From the NCBI GenBank assembly GCA_023445955.1, contig JAEXJH010000491.1, forward strand, positions 1-10,302: 10,302 bases of DNA, written 5' to 3'. This DNA is from Pseudomonadota bacterium. GTDB taxonomy: Bacteria > Pseudomonadota > Alphaproteobacteria > Caulobacterales > Caulobacteraceae. Below the pieces are notes generated by a model that saw nothing but the letters and a program-made list of their open reading frames with translations, ran no database searches and was not told where the DNA came from. The translations under genes were made by a program, and so were the position numbers. Each line of letters opens with the position of its first letter. The first letter of the stretch is position 1. Below, piece after piece: positions 1-6,800 of this stretch.

Positions 1-713
1 GCCTTGAGTCGCGCGGCCAGCTTCGAATCGTCGGGGATCGGCTCTGTGGACGGCGGCATGTCCGCGCCTGGCCGCCGACCGCCGAACTCGCCGTCGATCT
101 CGTAGGGCCAGGCCCAGAAGGTCTCGCCATCGGGCATGTAGGGCGTGCCGACCGGATTGGCCGCCACCAGGGCCGCCACGATCAGGCCGCCGCCCAGGTC
201 GATCGAGGCCGAGCCCAGTCCGCCCTTGCGGATCCCCGCCATCGCCCCGCGCCCGGCCCCGAACGCGCCCAGCGGGAAGTCCTCGCCCGCCGCCGCGACG
301 GCCTTCATGCCCAGCTCCCGGTAAGGCGGGGACAGGCCCCAGGCCTTGTCGCCGCCATTGCCCAGGTCGTGCAGGCAGGCGGCCGGCACGATCGGGATGG
401 CCGGCGTCCCCGGCGACAGCTTCAGGCCGTGCTCCCGCGCCGACAGCGCCACGGCCACCCCGTCCGCCGCGCCGAGGCCGAACACCGATCCGCCCGAGAA
501 GCAGACGGCGTGGGCTTTCGAGAAGCTGTTCTCCGGCCGCAGGGTGTCGGTCTCGCGCACCGCCGGCCCGCCGCCGCGCACATCGACCGCCGCCGTCCAG
601 GCCTCGGGGCAGATGACGACCGTCACGCCGGTGCGCACGGCCTCGTCCTCGACGCAGCCGACCCGCAGGCCGGGGATGTCGGTGATCAGGTTGCGATGGC
701 CGGGTTTCAGCAT
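1..713 (-). CDS. P1-family (S58, DmpA-like) peptidase, C-terminus cut off by window edge
   Basis: The first 237 codons are visible; the gene continues past the left edge. The protein begins MLKPGHRNLITDIPGLRVG, then shows a TGVTVVICPE strand, a DVRGGGPAVRETD segment and FSGGSVFGLGAADGVA. These are the usual landmarks of the P1/DmpA family (MEROPS S58), N-terminal-nucleophile-type aminopeptidases/D-esterases that act on small N-terminal residues or beta-peptides. Family members cleave themselves before a Ser/Thr nucleophile at about residue 240-250, so the catalytic residue is expected just outside the window and cannot be checked. No signal peptide is seen, so a cytoplasmic location is likely. 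The start at 713 has a GGAG-type ribosome site (CGGAGA) about 6 bases upstream, and homology begins at once. The physiological substrate cannot be told from sequence. It is transcribed away from the tRNA gene. Confidence 0.9.
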   Translation of the reverse strand, partial: MLKPGHRNLITDIPGLRVGCVEDEAVRTGVTVVICPEAWTAAVDVRGGGPAVRETDTLRPENSFSKAHAVCFSGGSVFGLGAADGVAVALSAREHGLKLSPGTPAIPIVPAACLHDLGNGGDKAWGLSPPYRELGMKAVAAAGEDFPLGAFGAGRGAMAGIRKGGLGSASIDLGGGLIVAALVAANPVGTPYMPDGETFWAWPYEIDGEFGGRRPGADMPPSTEPIPDDSKLAARLK

Positions 714-735
714 CGGGAATCTCCGTTCCGACGAT

Positions 736-741
736 GCTAGA
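736..741 (+). promoter_or_regulatory. Candidate -10 element for the tRNA-Leu gene
   Basis: GCTAGA followed by CC matches the Caulobacter housekeeping -10 consensus (GCTANAWC) at all but one position. It lies about 54 bases before the mature tRNA end, which would leave a leader of roughly 45 bases. I see no convincing TTGACG-like -35 box at the right distance, so this is only a candidate. Confidence 0.28.
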
Positions 742-794
742 CCGCCCCGCCAACGCCTGCTACGAAGACCGCCCTTCGCGGAGACGCGAAGCCT

Positions 795-879
795 GCGGGC
801 GTGGTGAAACTGGTAGACGCGCCGGACTCAAAATCCGGTTCCGAAAGGAGTGTCGGTTCGACCCCGACCGCCCGCACCA
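795..879 (+). tRNA. tRNA-Leu (anticodon CAA)
   Basis: A complete cloverleaf can be folded by eye. The acceptor stem is GCGGGCG (795-801) with CGCCCGC (869-875), followed by discriminator A and an encoded CCA (877-879). The anticodon stem is CCGGA/TCCGG with a seven-base loop CTCAAAA, giving anticodon CAA (829-831), which reads UUG leucine codons. A long variable arm (839-851, TCC-GAAA-GGA hairpin) is typical of class II leucine tRNAs. The T arm is GTCGG/CCGAC with loop TTCGACC. UUG is a rare codon in such a G+C-rich genome. The 3' part of a tRNA is a common integration site, and the atypical gene just downstream makes this worth noting, but I found no second copy of the tRNA end in the window. 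No T-rich terminator follows. Confidence 0.97.
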
Positions 880-974
880 ACTGTCTTCTGATGATTAGCG
901 CGATGAAGCTGGCCCAAGCTCGACCTTGGTCGTGTGCGCGGTCATGCTCGCCTCCCAGGTAGAGAGAGGAGCGA

Positions 975-1475
975 ATGGATCTCAGCACTCTGTGGGAAAT
1001 AATGAAAACTGGCGGCTCCATCGCGGGTGCGGTGACGCTCGTATGGCGGGGCTACGATGCGTGGGATGCGCGACGAGGGCGTCTCCGGATGCGCTCGACC
1101 CGGGAAGAAGGAGTCAACGACCACTTCGACGTTGATATCTCTTACCAAGCCAAGTCCGAGCAGGCGGGTTTGCAGGCCGAAGTGACGGTGATCAAGCCGC
1201 CGGGCGCGACTGTTGCTCTCCAGTCGCCGCTGGCCAGTCGACCGTACACGGCGGAGCGACTGGTCGGCCAGCTGTTGAATCGAGAGCAGTCCGCACGGAC
1301 GGTCGCCATGCCAATGTTTCTGGTCGAAGGCACCGCGGGACTGTTCTCCCTAACGGCAGAGGTCTTTAGTGTAGGTATCCAACGCGCGAAGCTGAAGATC
1401 GTGGTCCGTGATACCGCGACTCAGAATGTTGTGGCGCGACGGAACGCCTGGGTTGCGCCAGCGTCTCGAGTGTAG
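975..1475 (+). CDS. Hypothetical protein, 166 aa, atypical codon use
   Basis: I do not recognise this family. The start at 975 is supported by a strong ribosome site (AGAGAGGAG, about 5 bases upstream). The N-terminus (about residues 8-26) is weakly hydrophobic and could be a short membrane or amphipathic helix. It is followed by a basic stretch (DARRGRLRMRS) and then a soluble domain rich in alternating beta-type segments (about 50-166: LQAEVTVIKPP, SLTAEVFSVG, KLKIVVRDT), which suggests a compact beta-sandwich-like fold with the N-terminus as anchor. Codon use differs from the neighbours: by my count about 52 of 166 codons end in A or T, and seven arginines use CGA, a codon that is scarce in the flanking genes. 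Lying 95 bp after a tRNA gene, it may have been acquired horizontally; it could also be a weakly expressed native gene. It converges on the serine hydrolase gene with a 24 bp gap. Confidence 0.72.
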   Translation: MDLSTLWEIMKTGGSIAGAVTLVWRGYDAWDARRGRLRMRSTREEGVNDHFDVDISYQAKSEQAGLQAEVTVIKPPGATVALQSPLASRPYTAERLVGQLLNREQSARTVAMPMFLVEGTAGLFSLTAEVFSVGIQRAKLKIVVRDTATQNVVARRNAWVAPASRV

Positions 1476-1499
1476 GCGCGGCGCGCTGAACACCCCGTC

Positions 1500-2102
1500 T
1501 TAGAAGCTCTTCTCCGCCTGCACTCGCTGGATCAGTCCTCGCAGCAATCCGCGTCCTTTCACCCAAGTCCCGTGGCCACTATCGACGTTGATGTGCCCCG
1601 CGCGCCCCAAGTCGACGAACTCCGACCCCCAACTCCGCGCAAACGCCTCCGCTCGCTCGATCTCGACATACGGATCATCCCGGCTGGCCACGACCAGGCT
1701 CGGAAACGGCAACCGCTGGCGCGGGATCGGGGAGAACCCCACCAGCAGGCGGCCGGCCGGGCCCTCGCGGTTGACGTCGGCGGGGGCGACCAGGAGGGCG
1801 CCGCCGACGCCGCGGCCGCCGGTGACCTGGGCCAGGTGGCAGATCAGGGCGCAGCCCAGGCTGTGGGCGACCAGGATCGCGCCGGGGTTCTGGCGCACGG
1901 CCTCGGCCAGGCTGATGGTCCAGTCGCCCAGCAGCGGATGCTCCCAGTCCTGCTGGTCGACGCGCTGGGCGTTGGGCAACTCGCGCTCCCAGTGGCTCTG
2001 CCAATGGTCGGGGCCGGAGTTGTAGAGGCCCGGCACGATCAGGATCGGCGGGTCATTGCGGTCGCGGCGCGGGGCTTCGAAGATGGCGGAAGTCGGGGTC
2101 AT
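1500..2102 (-). CDS. Small alpha/beta serine hydrolase, RBBP9/YdeN family
   Basis: This 200-residue protein matches the compact RBBP9/YdeN (Ser_hydrolase) alpha/beta-hydrolase family in length and order of motifs. The opening strand and turn is ILIVPGLYNSGPDHWQSHWE (20-39), whose GxxxSGxxHWQxxW pattern is characteristic of the family. The nucleophile elbow AHSLG has Ser81, the acid is probably Asp143 in SRDDPYV, and the base is His170 in AGHINVDSG, so the triad looks complete. Members are cytoplasmic esterase-like or peptidase-like enzymes whose natural substrates are mostly unknown. The start at 2102 has only a weak ribosome site. The last third of the gene (low coordinates) uses more A/T-ending and CGA codons than the first two thirds. 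It lies downstream of msrB on the same strand, but the terminator between them argues for separate transcription. Confidence 0.93.
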   Translation of the reverse strand: MTPTSAIFEAPRRDRNDPPILIVPGLYNSGPDHWQSHWERELPNAQRVDQQDWEHPLLGDWTISLAEAVRQNPGAILVAHSLGCALICHLAQVTGGRGVGGALLVAPADVNREGPAGRLLVGFSPIPRQRLPFPSLVVASRDDPYVEIERAEAFARSWGSEFVDLGRAGHINVDSGHGTWVKGRGLLRGLIQRVQAEKSF

Positions 2103-2178
2103 GGCATGGCTCTGGCTACCCAGCGGAGATGCCCCATTCCGCCGGCTCAGGACGATTCATATCAATTCGATAGGAATT

Positions 2179-2212
2179 AAGAAAAGCTGGGGCGAGACCG
2201 CGATCTCGCCCC
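2179..2212 (-). terminator. Intrinsic terminator of msrB
   Basis: Read on the minus strand, a perfect 9-bp stem (GGGGCGAGA with TCTCGCCCC, 2189-2212) with a six-base loop is followed by AGCTTTTCTT. It begins 17 bases after the msrB stop codon. The G/C-rich stem plus U-rich tail is a textbook factor-independent terminator. On the plus strand the stem is not followed by a T run, so it appears to work in one direction. Confidence 0.88.
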
Positions 2213-2228
2213 CAAATTCTCCGGACTT

Positions 2229-2711
2229 TTAAGCCGCGATCTTGTCGCCGCGGTGCAGCGGATCGGGCAGGGGATCGCCGGACTTCACGAACTGCAGCGA
2301 CACAGAGTTGATGCAGTAGCGCAGGCGCGTCGGGGCCGGGCCGTCCGGGAAGACGTGGCCCTGGTGGCTGTCGCAGCGGGCGCAGCGGGTCTCGATGCGG
2401 ACCATGCCGTACGAGTCGTCGCGGATGCCGACCACGTGGTCCTCGGCGAACGGCGCGTAGAAGCTGGGCCAGCCGGTGCCGCTCTCGAACTTGGTCTCGT
2501 GCTTGAACAGCGGCAGGCCGCACAGGCGGCAGGCGTAGACGCCGGGGCTCTTCTCGCCCAGCAGGCCGCCGCAGAACGGGGCCTCGGTGCCGTGATGCAA
2601 AAGGACTCGCGCCTCTTCGGCCGTCAGGTCGGCCTCCAGGCGTTCACGCTCGGCCTCGTTCGGCGGCGTCAGGTCGAATCCGGCGGTTGAAAGGGCGGCT
2701 GTGTCTGTCAT
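2229..2711 (-). CDS. msrB: Peptide-methionine (R)-S-oxide reductase MsrB
   Basis: This 160-residue protein reduces the R form of methionine sulfoxide in proteins, usually with thioredoxin as electron donor. All family marks are present: two zinc-binding pairs, C61-R-L-C64 and C110-A-R-C113; the GTGWPSF loop (78-84); HQGHVF (116-121); and the catalytic cysteine C133 in RYCINSVSLQF. An extra cysteine, C47 in APFCGG, lies 86 residues before C133 and is a candidate resolving cysteine. No signal peptide is seen, so it is cytoplasmic. The start at 2711 was chosen because family similarity begins close after it, whereas the upstream in-frame start at 2876 would run into the divergent DJ-1-family gene. 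There is no Shine-Dalgarno sequence before 2711, so the message may be leaderless. It is divergent from the DJ-1-family gene (58 bp gap) and ends at an intrinsic terminator. Confidence 0.95.
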   Translation of the reverse strand: MTDTAALSTAGFDLTPPNEAERERLEADLTAEEARVLLHHGTEAPFCGGLLGEKSPGVYACRLCGLPLFKHETKFESGTGWPSFYAPFAEDHVVGIRDDSYGMVRIETRCARCDSHQGHVFPDGPAPTRLRYCINSVSLQFVKSGDPLPDPLHRGDKIAA

Positions 2712-2716
2712 GACAG
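2705..2716. repeat. 12-bp perfect palindrome spanning the msrB start codon
   Basis: CTGTCATGACAG is perfectly self-complementary and contains the msrB ATG. It sits at one end of the 58-bp divergent region between msrB and the DJ-1-family gene. It might be a regulator site controlling both genes, but it is short, may be chance, and I know no regulator that it clearly matches. Confidence 0.35.
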
Positions 2717-2718
2717 CC

Positions 2719-2724
2719 AATGTA
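2719..2724 (-). promoter_or_regulatory. Candidate -10 element giving a leaderless msrB message
   Basis: On the minus strand the sequence reads CCTACATT, with TACATT ending 7 bases before the A of the msrB ATG. That spacing would place the transcription start at the start codon itself, in keeping with the lack of a ribosome site; leaderless messages are common in Caulobacter-like bacteria. No good -35 box is visible. Confidence 0.35.
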
Positions 2725-2769
2725 GGTGTTCGGGCGTTCGTCCGGTAGCACCCCCGTGAGGAGATCAGC

Positions 2770-3369
2770 ATGACCGTCGCCGTCGCATTCCTGCAGCCGG
2801 GCTGGGCCGATTGGGAGGCCGGGAGCGTGCTGGCGCTGCTGCGCCGCGAGCTGAAGGTGCAGATCGAGATCGCCACGCCGGACGGCGAGCCCGAGACCTC
2901 GATCGGCGGCGTGCTGGCCGCGGCCGACTACCGCTTCGACGATCCGGTGCTGAACGACGCCGACCTGTTCATCCTGATTGGCAGCGACGCCTGGGCCGAG
3001 GGCGAGAACAAGGCGGTCAGCGGCCTGCTGCGTCAGGCCTTCGCCGACGGCAAGCCCGTGGCGGGCATCTGCGCCGGGACTACGGCCCTGGCCCATGCCG
3101 GCCTGTTCGAGGGTCGCAAGCACACCTCGAACGGCGCCGAATGGCTGGCCAAGACCGTCGAGGACTATCCGGGCGCCGAGCACTATGTCGACACGCCGCG
3201 CGCGGTGACCGACGGCAAGGTGGTCAGCGCCTCGGGCCTGGCCCCGGTGAGCTTCGCGGCGGCCGTGGCGCGGTTGGTCGCCCCGGAGGCCGAGGAGATG
3301 ATCGCGGGGTATGAGGCGATGTTCGCGCGGGAGTTTTCGCCGGGAAGAGCGGAGACGGGGCCTACCTGA
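2770..3369 (+). CDS. DJ-1/PfpI-family protein
   Basis: The 199-residue product belongs to the DJ-1/PfpI (class I glutamine amidotransferase-like) superfamily. Supporting features are the opening strand TVAVAFLQPGWADWEAG, in which Glu16 aligns with the conserved acid near the active cysteine of DJ-1; DLFILIGSDAW (65-75); and the nucleophile elbow VAGICAGTTALA with Cys101. The residues after the cysteine are Ala-Gly, not the His of PfpI-type proteases, so a classical Cys-His protease dyad is unlikely. A role in redox sensing, or in glyoxalase- or repair-type chemistry, is more plausible, but the function cannot be fixed. The start at 2770 has an AGGAG ribosome site 8 bases upstream. No signal peptide is seen. 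It is divergent from msrB, which supports a link to oxidative damage, and its stop overlaps the end of the convergent GlcG-like gene by 8 bp. Confidence 0.9.
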   Translation: MTVAVAFLQPGWADWEAGSVLALLRRELKVQIEIATPDGEPETSIGGVLAAADYRFDDPVLNDADLFILIGSDAWAEGENKAVSGLLRQAFADGKPVAGICAGTTALAHAGLFEGRKHTSNGAEWLAKTVEDYPGAEHYVDTPRAVTDGKVVSASGLAPVSFAAAVARLVAPEAEEMIAGYEAMFAREFSPGRAETGPT

Positions 3370-3850
3370 TCGCCGCCACGCCCACCCGCGCCACCTGGCC
3401 GTCCTGCACCGCGGTGCCGCCCGAGACGCCGATCGCGCCGACGATCTTGCCGTCGACCAATAGCAACTCGCCGCCCTCCAGCGCCATGGCGCCGGTGAAG
3501 ATCGCGTTCAGTGTCCCAGCCTTCACCGCGTCCTGGAAATAGGACGACGGCTTGCGGAAGTTGGCGGCGGTGGCGGCCTTCTTGTGGGCGACCTCGCCCG
3601 AGCCGTACTGGGTGCCGTCCATCTTCTCGGTCAGGACCGGCTGGCCGTTCGACTCCAGCACGGTGATGACCATGGTCCAGCCGTTCTTGCGGGCCTCGGC
3701 CTCGGCGGCGGCGACCACGGCCTTGGCCTCGGCCAGGGTGATCACCCGGCTGGAATAAGGCGGCGAGACCGGAACCGGCGGCTGGGCGGTCTGGGCCAGG
3801 GCAGAGCCGCCGGTCAGGAGCAGGCCGGCGATCAGGGCTAGGGTCTTCAT
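3362..3850 (-). CDS. Secreted GlcG/HbpS-like protein (DUF336 family)
   Basis: This 162-residue protein starts with a clear Sec signal peptide (MKTLALIAGLLLTGGSALA, probable cleavage after Ala19). A proline-rich spacer leads to a GlcG/HbpS (haem-degrading, DUF336) domain: ITLAEAKAVVAAAEAEA helix (37-53), VITVLESNGQPVL strands (61-73), GEVAHKKAATAANF (85-98) with His89, and the family-typical C-terminus GGELLLVDGKIVGAIGVSGG followed by DGQVARVG. Relatives include haem-binding HbpS and GlcG of the glycolate locus; many have no known function, and haem binding here is only inferred. Its ATG overlaps the stop of the large LamG gene (ATGA), so the two are almost certainly one transcript with coupled translation. 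Both products are exported, probably to the periplasm or outside. Its 3' end overlaps the convergent DJ-1-family gene by 8 bp, and no terminator lies between them. Confidence 0.92.
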   Translation of the reverse strand: MKTLALIAGLLLTGGSALAQTAQPPVPVSPPYSSRVITLAEAKAVVAAAEAEARKNGWTMVITVLESNGQPVLTEKMDGTQYGSGEVAHKKAATAANFRKPSSYFQDAVKAGTLNAIFTGAMALEGGELLLVDGKIVGAIGVSGGTAVQDGQVARVGVAAIR

Positions 3851-6800
3851 GGCAGCACGACCTCGTCGTTCAGGGTGGTGTTCTGGGGCTGGGTCGTGAC
3901 GATGCGGACGCGCAGGCCCTGAGCCTTCACGCCGGCCGGGATCTTCAGCTTGATCGAAGCGGTCTTGGGCAGCAGGTCGCTCGGGGCCTTCAGGGCCGGG
4001 GTCGGGGCGGTGGCCAGCACCTTGCCGGCCGCGTCGACCAGCTCGAGCTTGGCCGGCGCGGCGTCCTGGGCGCCCAGGCTGTGGACCTTGGCGGTGATCG
4101 CCGAACTCTTCACCACGACGTCGTCGCGACCGATGCCGAGGTCGGCGCGCTTGGCCGGATCATCGCCGGCCGTGACCAGCTTCATGTCGATGACCGTGGT
4201 CTGGCGCGGGGCCAGGGTGACCTTGGTCGAGAGGCTGCGCTCGAAGGGCAGGGCGCGGGTTTCGGCCGAACCATCGATGGTGTCGTCGCCGTTCGTGTCG
4301 AGGCCTTGCGACAGGCTCCACTGGCCCGGCGCCACGTTCCAGCCGGTCATGGTCGCCGTCACCGGCTTGTCGGTGGTGTTGTAGGCGATGACCTTGAAGG
4401 CGGTCTTGGTGGCGTCCTTGACCAGCAGCGCCACGTCCGTGCCGTCGACGCCGTCGAAGCGCCACGAGACGGTGTGGCCCGGGGTCATCTGGCTGCGCTT
4501 GTTGGCGATGCCGCCCAGGCGCGTGCGTTGCAGGATGTCGGACGGCAGCTCCACGCGGTCGGACCACCAGTGGCCCTCGGTGTGCATGTACATGTGCTGG
4601 TCGTTGAACTGGATCTCGTCGGCGTAGAGGTCCTCGAGGAACTTCTTGTCGCCCGTCAGGGTCCAGGCCGAGTAGCGCTCCAGCGCGCCGCCCTTCTTGG
4701 CGGCGGCCAGGATCTGGTCCTTGGCGCCGTCGGCCAGGCCCATCTCGGTCAGGGCGTTCTCGTTGATATTGCCCAGCGACTTGATCCCGTTCTTGGAGAT
4801 CCGCCACTTGATCGGGACCAGGTACTTCTGGTCGCCGGTCAGGCGATAGGCCTGCCAGAACACCTGGAACGGACCGTCCGCGCCCGAGCCCTGCAGCACC
4901 GTGCCGCCGCGCTCGGCGTCGCTGCGCCAGTTGATCTCGTTGGGGTAGGAGCCGTCCTTGGCGACGTGGGCCAGGTAGCCGTCGGCCAGGCCGATGACCA
5001 GGTCGCGGGCCGTCTTGTCGCCATTGTAGTCGCTGGACAGGATCGCCGGGTGGGTGACGCCGAACGAGTACGGCTTCTGCCACTCCCACGGCCCCTCGCG
5101 GTACGAGATCTTGCCGCTGTACCAGTTGGTGTTGAAGTGGACGTGGCCGGCCGGGTTCTTGTCGATGACCCGGGGCAGGGCCTTCACGGTGGCGAACATC
5201 CGCTCGACCGCTTTCGGCTCGCCGTAGTGGATGTACATCGCCTCGGCGTCCGAGTTGATGCCCTCCTCGTAGGCGTGCAGCTCGTCGGTGACGATGGTCG
5301 ACAGACCGTCGGTGAACATGCCGTTCTTGTGGGCGGCGTCGGCCAGGCGGTCGTGCGAGGTCGTCAGCTTGTCGGGCTGGACGCCCATCAGGATCACGCC
5401 CGGCCACTGTTGCAGCAGGTCGGTGTCGTCCGAGATGCCGCCGCCGAAGTCGCCGAAGTCGGCCTGGCGCTCGTCGACCCACCAGTTGACGAACTTGGCG
5501 ACCAGCTTCAGGTCTTCCAGCTGGCGGAAGGCCCACAGCGGCTCGCCGTTGGCCGGCTTGGGTTGCTCGAACGCGGGCCAGCCTTGGCTGCCATAGGTGA
5601 TGTCGCCCCAGTACTCGCGGCCGACCTGGTTGTCGGGATCGATCTTCAAGAGGTCGGAGATGTCGGCATAGAGGCGGCGATAGAGGCCTTGGCGCTTGGA
5701 GGTGGTGTGCTCCTCGACCAGGAAGGCCCAGTTGTCCTTCACCTGGTTCAGGCGGTCGGCGACATGCTCGACCTTGGCCTTGTCGCGGTCCTTCAGCACT
5801 AGGCGGATCTTGGCGCCGTCCAGCGCCTTCGGGCCAAACTCGGTGCTGTCGGCGGCGATGGTCAGGTACAGGCTGTCGGGGGTGAGGATGCGGTCGCGCA
5901 TGTCCAGCCAGACGGTGCGGGCCTCGCCGGCCTTCACCGAGACGCTGACGTCGATCATGTTGCGGCCCGGCCAGATCAGGTCCTTGACCTGGATGTTCAG
6001 CGGGATGGTCGTCCCCGCCGCGCCGGGCAGGGCGGGGATGTCGATGGCCACGCCGTCCAGGCCGTCGCGAGCGTTCTCCCAGCCATAGGCCCAGTTGCGG
6101 GCCAGGGCCTGGGCCGCCGGCGCGTCGCCGAAGCCCGACGGGATCAGCACGTGGACGATCGGCAGGCCCTTGGCGGTGAGGTCGCTGGCGGGACGCTTAC
6201 GGCTCGGCGCGCCTTCCGGCAGGGCCACGACGGTGGCGCGCTCGCCGGCCGGGTGGCGGCCGGTGATGTAGGCGTTGAGGCTGGCCAGGTTCAGATAGTC
6301 CGGCGCCACGTCGGCGCGGACCGTGTAGCTCATCTTGAACGCGTCCTTGGGCTCGGCGCCGGCGGTGACGTTATAGGCCCAGATCTCCTGGATCGGGGTC
6401 TCCTGGGCCACGTTGGTGAAGGTCAGAACGCCGCCGGTCAGCGGCTTGGCCAGCGTGCTGACCGTGCGCTCCTGGTCCTTGGGACGCGTACCGACAAAAG
6501 CGCCCTTGTCGCCGGCCTTGGCCGCCCAGCTGAGGTCGCCATAGGCCGGGCCCTGGATCTCGATGCGGTTCACCGGCTCGTCGGGCAGGATCAGGGTCAG
6601 GGCCTTGCCGCCGTCGACATAGACGTTCCAGTCCGGGAGCTGGAAGTAGTCGTTACGGCCGGGCAGGCGCGAGCGGTTGTAGACGCCGGGCCAGGTGGTC
6701 TCGGCGATGCCGTCCGTGCCCTTCCACATCCATTCCTTGATGTCCTTGGCGTCGGCGAACTCGACCTTGCGGATCGTGGTCTTGTCGTCGGTCAGGAGGG

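Noticed and set aside
914..929. CCAAG/CTTGG inverted repeat after the tRNA as a terminator
   Set aside because: The stem is only 5 bp and no T run follows on either strand.
737..1021. A leftward 94-codon frame containing GVEPTLLSEPDFESGASTSFTT
   Set aside because: This peptide is the antisense translation of the tRNA-Leu gene, a well-known false protein in databases; the frame lies over the tRNA and its flanks.
795..1500. Integrated element with attachment-site repeat next to tRNA-Leu
   Set aside because: No integrase and no second copy of the tRNA 3' end are present in the window; only codon use is suggestive.
2712..2876. N-terminal extension of msrB to an upstream ATG at 2876
   Set aside because: It would overlap the 5' end of the well-supported DJ-1-family gene, and the extra residues do not resemble MsrB proteins.
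4081..5802. 573-codon rightward frame opposite the LamG gene
   Set aside because: It is a high-G+C shadow: composition dominated by Val, Gly, Ala, Leu, Arg and Asp with no domain, lying opposite a gene with clear domains.
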